Position numbers and translations under genes: made by a program
Notes under the pieces: model-generated
What the model was told of the DNA's origin: nothing
Databases searched by the model: none
Seen by the model: the letters and a program-made list of their open reading frames with translations, nothing else
NCBI GenBank assembly: GCA_002494625.1
Contig: DACH01000004.1
Span: 34,006 to 98,005, forward strand
Direction of reading: 5' to 3'
From: Archaeoglobus sp. UBA234
GTDB taxonomy: Archaea; Halobacteriota; Archaeoglobi; Archaeoglobales; Archaeoglobaceae
DNA: 64,000 bases
Part shown: positions 51,721 to 61,195 of the stretch, piece after piece
How the letters are laid out: each line of letters opens with the position of its first letter
Numbering within the stretch: the stretch's first letter is position 1

Positions 51721-53220
51721 ATGAGAGATTTGTATGAGAAGATTGTTGATGAAGCCATGGCAGCCCAGAGGGCTGATGTTGAGACAGTCAAAAGAAAAAG
51801 AGGTCAAGAGTTTGTAATTGAAGACACAAAAGCGTATGTAGATGCAGCAAACAAGATGAAGGCAATGGGTGATCAGAGTAAGGCTGTTTTCAGATTGCAT
51901 GTGGATTCGATAAATGCCCACTACGAAATCCTGAAGAGTTTAACGAAAACTGTGCGGCCAGAAGATGATCCTTTTGTGGAGCACTATCAGACCCCGGTTG
52001 TGCTTGAAATTCTGTACGATGAGGATGAAAAATTCAAGAAGAGCATGGAGAAATTCATTGAAGCAATAGGAAAGGCTGAAGCCCTTATTGGAAAAGAATC
52101 TGTCAGAAGGTATGGTGGTTTCTACGGCCCAACATGTGTGGTTGATTTTGCATTGATTCCAGGAAGCACGAGCAATATCGTGAACAGAATCCTGAGGGAG
52201 ACAGATATACCGAAGGAGCACAAGCAGGCAATTCTTGCTGCCAAATCATGGGGAATGAACACATCATACGGAATAGGTGATGTGTTTGCTAATGAGGTCG
52301 AGAACGGTGCAACAGTGGCTGATGCTGTTAAGAAAGAGGTTGAGATGGTTAAGTACATATACGAAAGTCCAGTAGATGCGCAGGCAAAGCTGATGGATGA
52401 TCTTGGACATCAGTCCTTCGATGTGAGGAAGTACATGTCAGAGTACAGGAAGAAGATGGAAGGGGCAGTTAAAGAGGCAATCGATGATGGAGTGCACTAC
52501 GGAAACATCGTTACAGTCCCAGCATACTGTGTTGGAGATATTTCCCACCACATTGCCCAGTCAACATTTAACATGTGTAAGGACGATGTTGTAATGGCAA
52601 TAATCGAGGCTGTGACGGAGGTTATGGAGACCACACTGAGGGGCGCGGTAGACGGATTTAAGAATATATACCAGCTGCTGACTCTTGCAACCGGGTCAAC
52701 GGCATGTGCTGTCGAGTATATCTTAGAACTCGATGGCTTCAACGCTCCGATGGTTATTGATATGCTGACGAAGAGGTACCACAACTATGTGCAGCTTTAT
52801 CCAACAAGGAGTGGTGCAGCTGAATTACACAACCACGACTTCATGGACATGATATACAGAGGGTGGAGATATCTTGACAAAGCGAGAAGAAGTGAGAACG
52901 GAGCAGGTGGAGAATTTGTACCAAAGGTGGCAGGATTCGATGTGAACCTCAAACCAGTAGACGAGAACGAGGTTATAATGAACCCACAGAGATACACCTA
53001 TCCGGGATGTGCGATAACTGTAAGATTCTCAGCGTTGATGAGATTAGCTGATTACCCATGTTTGCTAACGAGCGAGCCTGTTACAGCCACAATGATGACA
53101 AACATAATTGCACTGCATAAGGAGACCCCAGGCGCTCCAGCAAGGGTCTGCAAAGAGTGCGGAACTGCATGCCTGGTTGACTTCAGACACGAATGGTGCC
53201 AGTGGAAAGAGGCAGTTTAA
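51721..53220 (+). CDS. DUF2193 archaeal protein
   Basis: A 499-residue soluble, mostly helical protein of the archaeal DUF2193 family, known from methanogens and Archaeoglobus. No function is assigned as far as I know. Metal-site candidates are clear. A C-terminal knuckle has C477-x2-C480-x3-C484 and C493 (CKECGTAC then EWC). HH at 276-277 follows C270, and HNH lies at 370-372 (ELHNHDFMD). Cys also occur at 139, 286, 329, 430 and 447. A Gly-rich ATGSTACAVEY segment lies near 323-333. There is no signal peptide. It is the first gene of an operon with DUF2180 and an aquaporin, preceded by a GGTGAT site. Confidence 0.85.
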   Translation: MRDLYEKIVDEAMAAQRADVETVKRKRGQEFVIEDTKAYVDAANKMKAMGDQSKAVFRLHVDSINAHYEILKSLTKTVRPEDDPFVEHYQTPVVLEILYDEDEKFKKSMEKFIEAIGKAEALIGKESVRRYGGFYGPTCVVDFALIPGSTSNIVNRILRETDIPKEHKQAILAAKSWGMNTSYGIGDVFANEVENGATVADAVKKEVEMVKYIYESPVDAQAKLMDDLGHQSFDVRKYMSEYRKKMEGAVKEAIDDGVHYGNIVTVPAYCVGDISHHIAQSTFNMCKDDVVMAIIEAVTEVMETTLRGAVDGFKNIYQLLTLATGSTACAVEYILELDGFNAPMVIDMLTKRYHNYVQLYPTRSGAAELHNHDFMDMIYRGWRYLDKARRSENGAGGEFVPKVAGFDVNLKPVDENEVIMNPQRYTYPGCAITVRFSALMRLADYPCLLTSEPVTATMMTNIIALHKETPGAPARVCKECGTACLVDFRHEWCQWKEAV

Positions 53221-53264
53221 TCTTTTTTTCTTTTTTTATTGAAGGATGTTGAGGAGGGTTTTCG

Positions 53265-53471
53265 ATGAAATGCTATATCTGTGCTACCGAGGGTAAAGAC
53301 ACCGATGCCGTTGCCATCTGCATCGTATGCGGGATGGGAGTTTGCATGGAGCACCTTGTGAGAGAGGAGGTTGAAGTTTGGGAAGGAGGATATCCGTTTC
53401 CATCAAAGAAACTCAGTAAAACCATACCGAGAATCCTGTGCCAGCCCTGCTATACAGCATATAAAGGCTAA
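53265..53471 (+). CDS. DUF2180 small zinc-binding protein
   Basis: A 68-residue protein whose eight possible ligands form a RING/B-box-like cross-brace: C3-C6, C19-C22, C27 and H30, C59-C62 (MKCYICATEG, ICIVCGMGVCMEH, ILCQPCYTAY). Two Zn ions could be held. It matches the archaeal DUF2180 family, which has no known function. It starts 44 bp after DUF2193 and ends 9 bp before the aquaporin gene. A GAGG site precedes its ATG. It could be an adaptor or regulator of its operon partners. Confidence 0.85.
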   Translation: MKCYICATEGKDTDAVAICIVCGMGVCMEHLVREEVEVWEGGYPFPSKKLSKTIPRILCQPCYTAYKG

Positions 53472-53480
53472 GGTGAGAGC

Positions 53481-54185
53481 ATGAGTGAATACTCGCTTGG
53501 AAAAAGAATGCTGGCAGAGTTAATAGGAACATATTTACTCGTGTTTCTTGGTGCTGGAAGCGTTATAACCTTCGCATCTACGCTTGGGTTTGAGTCTCCA
53601 TCAGCTTCACTGTTTGCCATAGGCTTTACATTCGCCGTCGCAATTGCTGTGGCGATATATACCCTTGGCCACGTATCTGGCTGCCACATAAACCCGGCTG
53701 TAACTGTCGGGCTAGCTGTGATAAAACGCTTTCCACTCAATGAAGTTGTGCCATACATAGCCGCACAGCTTGCTGGAGCCGTTCTCGCTTCTGCAACTCA
53801 CTTAGCCATATATGGTGTTGGAGTTGCCCAGAAAGTGAGCTTTGGAGTTACCCTGCCTGGAGCAATAATAGGCAACAGCGCCCCGATAGCCTGCCTGAAT
53901 GAGATAGTCATGACATTTATGCTCATGTGGGCAATAATGGGTATCGCAGTATCAGGGAAGTCTGCGCCCGGATGGGCAGGCTGGGGAATAGGGCTTATTG
54001 TTGGAGCACTCATATGGTGGGGTGGTCCAATAAGCGGTACCTCTCTAAACCCCGCAAGAACATTCGGTCCAGCCATTATGTCTGGAGTCTGGACTGCTCA
54101 CTGGGTATACTGGGTAGGACCCATAATTGGTGCTGTGATAGCGGCTGTAATCTACGAGTACATATTTATCAGAGAAAAATCTTAA
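53481..54185 (+). CDS. aqpM: Aquaporin (AqpM-type MIP channel)
   Basis: A 234-residue channel with six membrane helices and both pore loops: SGCHINPAVTVG (first NPA) and SGTSLNPARTFGP (second NPA, with the selectivity-filter Arg). The Cys next to the first NPA box is shared with archaeal AqpM as I recall. AqpM passes water, glycerol slowly, and possibly dissolved gases such as CO2 or H2S. A GGTGAG site lies 5 nt before the ATG. Its close coupling to DUF2193 and DUF2180 suggests the three act on one solute. Confidence 0.93.
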   Translation: MSEYSLGKRMLAELIGTYLLVFLGAGSVITFASTLGFESPSASLFAIGFTFAVAIAVAIYTLGHVSGCHINPAVTVGLAVIKRFPLNEVVPYIAAQLAGAVLASATHLAIYGVGVAQKVSFGVTLPGAIIGNSAPIACLNEIVMTFMLMWAIMGIAVSGKSAPGWAGWGIGLIVGALIWWGGPISGTSLNPARTFGPAIMSGVWTAHWVYWVGPIIGAVIAAVIYEYIFIREKS

Positions 54186-54195
54186 ATTTTTATTT

Positions 54196-54214
54196 AATTT
54201 TTTATTAAAAAATT
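54196..54214. terminator. AT-rich inverted repeat between convergent operons
   Basis: AATTTTTTATTAAAAAATT is nearly self-complementary and lies 10 bp after the aqpM stop and 65 bp from the qmoC stop. Together with the flanking T-runs it may terminate transcription from both sides. Confidence 0.45.
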
Positions 54215-54279
54215 AGTTTAGTAAAATAAAAAGACTTTTGTTTTCCATACAAAAATAAGAAAAAATTTTATTAATTGGA

Positions 54280-55449
54280 TTATTCACTGGCTTCTTTAGC
54301 ACCAACAAGCCTTCCGGTTTTCTTCGCCCACATGTAAGCAAGTCCTCTGTACATCAGATGAGCAAACTTGGAGTACGGAGCGTAGGCGAGCAACATGAAA
54401 ACGAGCACGAGATGTACCAAGTAAAGCGGGTAAGCTATGTCTGTTGCACCAGCTAATCTGGATGCTTCCATCAGAATTCCTGTTATTGCCACCAGATAGA
54501 GGTCTGTTATGAAGAACCAGTCTTGATAGCTTGGTTTACCTGCTGTTCCAGATGCAGAGAGTCTTCTGTAAACAATCCAGCTCATACCTCCGAAGAGCAG
54601 AAGGAAACCAATGTTGCCCAGGATTTTTACGGGATCGTATAGCGGAAGGGCAAGTTCCTTCACCCCAAAGAGATACATGTAAGCAACCGCACCAAGAGTT
54701 GAGATACCGAGAAGAATAAAGCCATAAAAAACTCCAAGATGTGCCAGGTACCTGTATCTGTTCTCAGCACATTCACTGAACTTCGTGTGTCTGAGTATGT
54801 CCTTCAGAGCATTCCAGAATTCATACCAGAAACCACCTGACACCATAGTTGTCTTACCCTCGACCCCCCTTTCCACCTCGAATACCGGACCGGAAGACAT
54901 GCCCACTGCTTTCCAGTATTTATAGAAGCTTAGCAAAGCCACTACAATAACATAGGCTCCAACAAGCATTCCAGCTACTTCAATGGCGAGGTGGTTGATG
55001 AAATTTCCGTAAACAACATGCTCTCCTTCAGGACTCAACAGTACTCCTGGAATCTGGAGGAATGCATAGAGAAGGATGATTGGAATAGCTATCAGAATCG
55101 GGAAGTATGCGGGAGATGTAAAGAGCTTTCCAATGAACTTTGGAGTTGAATACTCGTAGAAAGTGTAGTTTCTAATAGCATTGAGTACCTCTCCGGGTTT
55201 TGCACCCCTCGGACAGTTGATGGAACAGTCATTGCACTGGTGGCAGAGGTAAATATCCGGGTCTCTCAGGAGCTTATCCTTCAAACCCCACTGCGCCCAT
55301 ATCATCTCCTTCCTCGGGAAAGGATTCTCATCAGGTGACTGTGGGCAGATGACTGAACAAGTAGCACACTGAAAACACTTCTTGAGATCTCCACCACCCA
55401 TCTTCATTAAATCCTTAACAAACCTGATATCCGGCTCGATTCGAACCAT
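54280..55449 (-). CDS. qmoC: QmoC, membrane subunit of the quinone-interacting oxidoreductase
   Basis: About 389 residues. The N-terminal HdrC-like ferredoxin domain has two [4Fe-4S] motifs (CFQCATCSVICPQSP and CHQCNDCSINCPRGA). A NarI/cytochrome-b-like membrane domain with six helices follows, carrying heme-ligand His candidates (FINHLAIEVAG, RYLAHLGVFYG, YLVHLVLVFML). It takes electrons from menaquinol and feeds QmoA/B. The start is ATG 55449, with a GGTGAG site 4 nt away; the in-frame GTG at 55458 is part of that site. It is the last gene of the sulfate-reduction locus. Confidence 0.93.
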   Translation of the reverse strand: MVRIEPDIRFVKDLMKMGGGDLKKCFQCATCSVICPQSPDENPFPRKEMIWAQWGLKDKLLRDPDIYLCHQCNDCSINCPRGAKPGEVLNAIRNYTFYEYSTPKFIGKLFTSPAYFPILIAIPIILLYAFLQIPGVLLSPEGEHVVYGNFINHLAIEVAGMLVGAYVIVVALLSFYKYWKAVGMSSGPVFEVERGVEGKTTMVSGGFWYEFWNALKDILRHTKFSECAENRYRYLAHLGVFYGFILLGISTLGAVAYMYLFGVKELALPLYDPVKILGNIGFLLLFGGMSWIVYRRLSASGTAGKPSYQDWFFITDLYLVAITGILMEASRLAGATDIAYPLYLVHLVLVFMLLAYAPYSKFAHLMYRGLAYMWAKKTGRLVGAKEASE

Positions 55450-55475
55450 GATTCTCACCTTTAAAAATAAATGAA

Positions 55476-57746
55476 TTAGAACCCTTTATACGGGTTCGGA
55501 CCTATGTTCTCCTCTATTTCCTCTACGAATTCATTGATTATTTCTGGAATTCTATCAAACTCTGATATCGGAAGCTGAACAACCTTGACCCTCTCTGGCT
55601 CAAGTGCAAGTCTCTCAAGGGTTTCCTGCACATTTTCCATTCTTCTGTTGGCAAGCTCACTGCCCTTTATGAAGTGGCACTGGTAATCATCTCCATACTT
55701 GCAGCCTATGAGTATCGCACCATCAATACCTCTGGAGAGAGCATCTGCAATCCATACGACATTGAAGGAGCCGAGGCATCTTACTGGGATTATTCTCACA
55801 TCAGGATGCCATTCCATTCTGTTCAGAGCTGCCATATCAAAGGCGGGATAGGCATCGTTCTCACAGACAAAGGCAAGGAATCTCAGTCCTTCTTCTTCAT
55901 CCTCAGGCACATAGATGGTTTTCACCATGGATCCAATCATGTCAACATTGTAGTTCTTGAAGGAGACTATTCTCTCCGGGCATGCACCCATACACACTCC
56001 ACATCTTCTGCATCTGTTCGGATTTGGTTTTGGTGTTCCCTTTTCATCTTCATCAAGGGCACCAAATGGACATTCCTCCGTACATCTCTTGCACTGGGTG
56101 CACCTTTGCAGGAAGAACTCTGGATAGCTCAGATCGCCAACTCTCGGGAATGTTGCTGCTCCTTTGCTGATGAGCTCAAGAGCCTGTACTGCCTTCAGAG
56201 CGGCTCCAGTAGCATCATCTTCACTTTCAGCAACTCCCATTGGCTGCCTTATTGGACCCGCAGCATATATTGCAGTTCTCTGTGTTTCGTAGGGGAAGCA
56301 TATGAAATTGGAATCGGCAAATCCATACTTGAGTTCTGGAAGCTCGGGTCCTTTCCTGTATGTCAGATTTAGGATACCCTCTATCTCCTCAAGTGCCTCA
56401 CTGACTGCTTCTCCCTCAGTCTCAGTCTCGGTTGCCTCAGCCTTCTCTTCACCTTCTTTAGCTTCTTCTCCCTCTGCTTCCTCTTCCTTGGCAAGTCTTT
56501 CAGCTATTTTCTTCAATCTCGGTACCATTCCCGTTGCGAGCACAACAAGATCTACCTCGACCTCTATGTCCTCTCCAAGCAAAGTATCGGTAACTTCGAC
56601 GAGCATTCCATTCTCTGTCTTGCTTATGCTCTTTATCTCACCTTTAGTCAGAAAGATTCCCGGATCCTCCTGTACTCTCTTGTAGAAGTCCTCGTACTCT
56701 CCCGGAGTCCTCATGTCTTTGTAGAAAATGAATGCCTGTCCATCATTCATCTCTCTCACATACAGCGCCTGCTTCAGCGAAACCATACAGCAAATGCTTG
56801 AGCAGTATGGTAGATGCTCAGGATCCCTCTGTCCGGCACACTGGATAAATGCAACTTTCTTTGCCTCTTTTCCAGTTGATGGAACAACTATCTTCCCATC
56901 TGCAGCCATCTCTTCCATCTGCACATTTGTTATCACATCTGGATACTTCCCATAACCCAGATTCTCAAGCTTTGTAGCATCATAAGGCTCCCAGCCAGCA
57001 GCAACAACAATTGAACCAATTTTAACCTCCTCTTTTGTTCCATTCTGACTTATTACGACATCAAAAAGTCCTGGCTGTCCTGATATACTCTCTACCCTTG
57101 CAGAGGTGAAAACCTTTATCCTGTCGTTTTCCATCACCTGCTTTATCTTCTCATCAACATCAGGCTCTCTCGGATCTCTGAATGGTGGAGTTGATGGTGT
57201 TAGTTTTGCAAACTTTTTGACCCATCCTCCAAGCTCTGCTTCCTTCTCAACAAGAACAACATCATACCCTGTGTTTGCTGCCTCAAGAGCCGCTGTCAAT
57301 CCCGTTATACCTCCACCAATGATGAGCACACTCTTTGTGATTTCTTCCTTGTAAGGCTCGGGAAGCTCCATTTTCTGAGCCTTAACAATTCCCATCCTGA
57401 TGTAGTCCTCAGCAAGCTGCTGGGTTTTCTCATCATTTGGCTTATGGCTCCAGACCACATGCTCTCTAAGGTTTACCCTCTCCACTATGATGTCGGGAAA
57501 GTTGAATGTGTCATAGTTAACCCTAGGTGAGCAGGCTGCTATTATTATTGTGTTGACTCCCTCTTCGATATCCTTCTTTATAAGCTCAACCCCCTCGGCA
57601 CTGCACAGGAACTCATGGGTTTTTGATTCAACACTGAAATCCTCATCAGCAACTTCTTTTAGCTTTTCAATATCGAGGGAATCGCCAATATCACAGCCAG
57701 TACAGATGTAAAGCATATAGTTCTTCTCAACACTTTCTTCAGCCAT
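55476..57746 (-). CDS. qmoB: QmoB, HdrA/MvhD-like flavoprotein subunit
   Basis: A 756-residue protein. An N-terminal HdrA-like region is followed by an FAD fold (VLIIGGGITGLTAALEAANT, residues 140-159). A ferredoxin domain with two [4Fe-4S] sites lies at about 549-590 (CTQCKRCTEECPFG and CRRCGVCMGACPERI). A C-terminal MvhD-type domain (about 620-756) has further Cys (RCLGSF, GCKYGDDYQC). An unusual acidic Glu/Ala insert lies at about 413-456. It links QmoC to AprBA electron flow. It starts 4 bp after qmoA with a GGTGAT site over the qmoA stop. Confidence 0.93.
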   Translation of the reverse strand: MAEESVEKNYMLYICTGCDIGDSLDIEKLKEVADEDFSVESKTHEFLCSAEGVELIKKDIEEGVNTIIIAACSPRVNYDTFNFPDIIVERVNLREHVVWSHKPNDEKTQQLAEDYIRMGIVKAQKMELPEPYKEEITKSVLIIGGGITGLTAALEAANTGYDVVLVEKEAELGGWVKKFAKLTPSTPPFRDPREPDVDEKIKQVMENDRIKVFTSARVESISGQPGLFDVVISQNGTKEEVKIGSIVVAAGWEPYDATKLENLGYGKYPDVITNVQMEEMAADGKIVVPSTGKEAKKVAFIQCAGQRDPEHLPYCSSICCMVSLKQALYVREMNDGQAFIFYKDMRTPGEYEDFYKRVQEDPGIFLTKGEIKSISKTENGMLVEVTDTLLGEDIEVEVDLVVLATGMVPRLKKIAERLAKEEEAEGEEAKEGEEKAEATETETEGEAVSEALEEIEGILNLTYRKGPELPELKYGFADSNFICFPYETQRTAIYAAGPIRQPMGVAESEDDATGAALKAVQALELISKGAATFPRVGDLSYPEFFLQRCTQCKRCTEECPFGALDEDEKGTPKPNPNRCRRCGVCMGACPERIVSFKNYNVDMIGSMVKTIYVPEDEEEGLRFLAFVCENDAYPAFDMAALNRMEWHPDVRIIPVRCLGSFNVVWIADALSRGIDGAILIGCKYGDDYQCHFIKGSELANRRMENVQETLERLALEPERVKVVQLPISEFDRIPEIINEFVEEIEENIGPNPYKGF

Positions 57747-57750
57747 TCTA

Positions 57751-59022
57751 TCACCTCTTAGCTGCCTGAATACCTTTCAATGCTGCTGCAGTTGACTCCT
57801 CAACACTTGATGCAACATCTGAAGGTCCTCTTGCAACTCCAGCTGCGTAAATTCCAGGAACATCGAAGGTTGCAAATCCGTAGCTGTCAAGCTTGAGATC
57901 TTTTATTGGCAGATTTATGTCTGAGAGCTCAGGCTGCATACCGGTTGCAAGAACAACCATCTCAACTTCAGTTCTTGTCTTCTCACCTGTTAGTGTGTTC
58001 TCAGCAACAACAATGAGGTTACCATTCTCACCCTCCTCAACCTTCGCTACCTTGCCCTTGATGAATACAATGTTTTCGTCTTCCTTAACCTGTGTATAGA
58101 AGTCTTCATATCTTCCCGGAGTTCTTATATCTATGTAGAAGATGTATGCCTTTGAATCAGGTAACTGTTCTCTGAGATAAGTTGCCTGCTTCATTGAAGC
58201 AAGGCAGCAGATAGCTGAGCAGTAAGGCAGGTGGTTCTCATCTCTCGAACCAGCACACTGAACAAATGCGACCGTTGAGGGTTCCTTTCCATCACTAGGT
58301 CTGACAATTTTACCTTTTGTAGGACCGTTGAAGGATGCGAGTCTTTCCATCATCACATTGGTTATAACGTTCTGATATTTTCCAAAACCAAGGTTCGTCA
58401 GCTTTGTTGCATCGTAGGGCTTCCATCCTGTGGCAACAACAATTGATTCTGCCTTAATGGTTATTGTTTTCGGCTCCATGGATAGATCTATGGCGTCATA
58501 CTTGCATGTCTGGACACACTTTGCACACTCATCCTTCTTGCACACACTCCCATCTATAACATACTTCATCGGAAAAGCCAAATCATGGGGCAGATAGATT
58601 GCTTTCGTTGTGTCCATACCATAGTTGAATTCATTCGGCCTTTCAACCGGGCATACCTCGACACATTCACCGCATGCAGTGCATTTTGCGATATCCACAT
58701 ACCTCGGATTGATTTTCACAGTAACATCAAAGTTTCCTGCACTTCCACTGACATCAACGACCTCACTCATTGTGAGGAACTTTATCTTCGGATTGCTTCT
58801 TATTCTTCTGAATAGAATCTCCAGTCCACAGTATGGTGGGCAAAGCTTAGGGAAATACTTGTAGAGCTGAGCAACTCTTCCACCCAGATATGGGTTTCTG
58901 TCAATCACGAAGACATCGTAACCCGCCTCTGATGCTTCGAGAGCAGCGCTTAATCCTGCAATGCCTCCTCCAATAACCAATATGTTCCCACTAAGCTGTC
59001 CTGACGGTATACTCTCTCTCAT
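57751..59022 (-). CDS. qmoA: QmoA, HdrA-like flavoprotein subunit
   Basis: A 423-residue flavoprotein. The FAD fold is ILVIGGGIAGLSAALEASEA near residues 14-33, then YLGGRVAQLYKYFPKLCPPY with Cys. A single [4Fe-4S] motif follows (CTACGECVEVCPVERP), then CKKDECAKCVQTC, and AGSRDENHLPYCSAICCLAS as in HdrA. It is the subunit proposed to contact AprBA. A GGGAGG site lies 6 nt before the ATG. A 232-bp gap with a hairpin separates it from aprA, so it may also have its own promoter. Confidence 0.93.
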   Translation of the reverse strand: MRESIPSGQLSGNILVIGGGIAGLSAALEASEAGYDVFVIDRNPYLGGRVAQLYKYFPKLCPPYCGLEILFRRIRSNPKIKFLTMSEVVDVSGSAGNFDVTVKINPRYVDIAKCTACGECVEVCPVERPNEFNYGMDTTKAIYLPHDLAFPMKYVIDGSVCKKDECAKCVQTCKYDAIDLSMEPKTITIKAESIVVATGWKPYDATKLTNLGFGKYQNVITNVMMERLASFNGPTKGKIVRPSDGKEPSTVAFVQCAGSRDENHLPYCSAICCLASMKQATYLREQLPDSKAYIFYIDIRTPGRYEDFYTQVKEDENIVFIKGKVAKVEEGENGNLIVVAENTLTGEKTRTEVEMVVLATGMQPELSDINLPIKDLKLDSYGFATFDVPGIYAAGVARGPSDVASSVEESTAAALKGIQAAKR

Positions 59023-59201
59023 ATTATGCCTCCCTGAATTTTTCCCCTCTCAACTTACAAATCCTATAACTTAAAAGCTTTATCTTATTCTCACCCGAAA
59101 CCAGTAAGTAATCTCTCCAGCCGGGTTTAACAATACAAGATGTTTCCGTTATCTTAAAAAAGCTGTTAATATAAATTAAAAAAAAATCTGAAGAGCAAGC
59201 A

Positions 59202-59235
59202 GGGGGTTTAAAAAAATTGAGAGGATTTAACCCCC
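59202..59235 (-). terminator. Hairpin plus T-tract between aprA and qmoA
   Basis: GGGGGTT at 59202-59208 and AACCCCC at 59229-59235 form a 7-bp, GC-rich stem with a 20-nt loop, 19 bp after the aprA stop. In the transcript it is followed within about 15 nt by a run of nine T. It fits a terminator or attenuator that would set more sat/apr than qmo message. Confidence 0.65.
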
Positions 59236-59254
59236 ACTCACCCATCTTACCGCC

Positions 59255-61171
59255 TTACTCTGGCACAATCTGAATGTATGGTCTCTCGATAACTTCCCAC
59301 TCGTCAGTCTGTGGGTTGTATCTCACATTGACGAACTTTCTCCAGTTGGCATCGTCGAGCTCTGGATAGTCTGCTCTGTAGACATAACCTGGATATCTTG
59401 TCTCCTTCCTTGCAAGGATTGTTCTGGTGTGTGCCTCAGCAACCCACATTCTGTGGATGTTCTCCCAGACCCTCTGCAGCTCGTGCAGATCTTCAGCGGC
59501 AAGCTTCTCGCTGTCCTCTTTCAGGAACTGCAGCAGCTTCAGTGCCTGCTCCATCATCTTCTCGCTTGTTGTATAATATGTGGAGATACCACCCACATAC
59601 TCGTCCATGATCTTCTGCAGTCTGAACATGAACATCTTTGGTCTGATGTAGTTCGGGTTGATTTCGGGTCTTGTTGTTGCACCCTTGTACTGCTCAAAGA
59701 GATTCAGCGGTCTGTAAACGATCTCCTTCAGTTTCATGATTCTATCTTCACTAACAGAAGGTGTGTAGTCCTTGTGATCGTTGGCAAACTTAACTGCAGC
59801 CTTTCCTGCAATTCTTCCCTCAGTGAACGAACCACTTGAGAATTTGTGACCGCTTGCTCCTGCACCATCACCACATGTGAACAAGCCCAAGACAGTTGTC
59901 ATTCTGTTGTAGTGTGCTGGGAAGGCCTCTTTGTACTCCTCAGGCATGAGGTCTGCTGGTCCACAAACCCATGCACCGCTTGCTCCTGCATGTGAGCCGA
60001 TGAAGTATGGCTCAGATGGCATGATCTCAGATGGTTCTTCGGCTGGGTCGATGTTCATTGAAGCCCAGAGAAGAGCCTGTGTGATTGTCATGTCTAAGAA
60101 GTCTTCCCATGCCTCAGACTCAAGTTCTTTGAATTTCTTCTTTCTCTCCTTCTCATCAGGTATTTCCTCTGCAAGCGCCTTGATAGCCTCTGGAGTTCTC
60201 ATGTAGATCGGTCCCTTGCCCTCTCTCATATCCAGCAACATGGCATGGTTTCTCAGGCAAGTTGGCATTGGCTTCATTGAGCCGTATGGCTGGAATTTCT
60301 CAACTTCAGCCTTTCTTGTGACCATGTACTCCTCGCCAAATGCGTTTGTTGCCTTGCTCTTGAAGAGCAGGAACCAAGCACCGACTGGACCATAACCATC
60401 TTTGTATCTTGCCGGAACAAATCTGACATCCATGCATGTCAGCTCAGCACCGACCTGTGCCATCAGAGCATAGGTTGAGCCTGCATTCCAGGGCGGATAC
60501 CATGCTCTACCAAGACCTTCTCCGGTTGATCTGGGTCTGAAGACATGGACAGCTCCACCCATTGCGCAGATGACTGCTTTAGCCTTAAATACATAGAACT
60601 TGTCTTCTCTGACGCTGAAACCTACAGCTCCACAAACTCTATTTGGATCGTTGTCATCGGTAAGCAGGTGTGTTATCATAACTCTCTCATATATATTGTC
60701 CGGGTCAAGAACGCTCTTTGCAGCCTCAGCAACGATAACCTTGTAGCTCTCACCGTTGATCATTATCTGCCAGGGACCTTCTCTAACATACTTTCCATCC
60801 TTGTCTTTCCATATCGGGAGACCCCATTTCTCGAAGAGATGAACTGATGAATCAACATGTCTTCCAACATCGTATACCAGATCTTCTCTGACAATACCCA
60901 TGAGGTCTGTCCTTACATACTTTACAAAGTCTTCAGGTGTCCACTGGCCATAGCTGCCTCTCCCACTCATACCGAGGTATGTGTTTATGGCTGAGAGACC
61001 CATCGCAATTGCGCCGCTCCTATCGATGGCAGCCTTATCCACAATGACGACTTTCAAACCGAGCGGTTTCGCCCAGTAGCATGCCTCAACTGCGGCACCA
61101 CATCCAGACATTCCACCGCCGAGAATCAAAACATCTGCTTCAACTTCCCTAATTTCTGCTTCATAAGGCAT
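59255..61171 (-). CDS. aprA: Adenylylsulfate reductase alpha subunit (AprA)
   Basis: A 638-residue flavoprotein of the fumarate-reductase superfamily. It has the FAD fold VLILGGGMSGCGAAVEACYW, AIAMGLSAINTYLGM, RSTGEGLGRAWYPPWNAGST and TCGDGAGASGHKFSSGSFTE. It reduces APS to sulfite and AMP at the FAD, receiving electrons from AprB. The length and motifs match Archaeoglobus AprA. The ATG lies 5 nt after a GGAGGTG site. It begins 24 bp after aprB. Confidence 0.97.
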   Translation of the reverse strand: MPYEAEIREVEADVLILGGGMSGCGAAVEACYWAKPLGLKVVIVDKAAIDRSGAIAMGLSAINTYLGMSGRGSYGQWTPEDFVKYVRTDLMGIVREDLVYDVGRHVDSSVHLFEKWGLPIWKDKDGKYVREGPWQIMINGESYKVIVAEAAKSVLDPDNIYERVMITHLLTDDNDPNRVCGAVGFSVREDKFYVFKAKAVICAMGGAVHVFRPRSTGEGLGRAWYPPWNAGSTYALMAQVGAELTCMDVRFVPARYKDGYGPVGAWFLLFKSKATNAFGEEYMVTRKAEVEKFQPYGSMKPMPTCLRNHAMLLDMREGKGPIYMRTPEAIKALAEEIPDEKERKKKFKELESEAWEDFLDMTITQALLWASMNIDPAEEPSEIMPSEPYFIGSHAGASGAWVCGPADLMPEEYKEAFPAHYNRMTTVLGLFTCGDGAGASGHKFSSGSFTEGRIAGKAAVKFANDHKDYTPSVSEDRIMKLKEIVYRPLNLFEQYKGATTRPEINPNYIRPKMFMFRLQKIMDEYVGGISTYYTTSEKMMEQALKLLQFLKEDSEKLAAEDLHELQRVWENIHRMWVAEAHTRTILARKETRYPGYVYRADYPELDDANWRKFVNVRYNPQTDEWEVIERPYIQIVPE

Positions 61172-61195
61172 GATTACACCTCCAAATTTCCTCCA

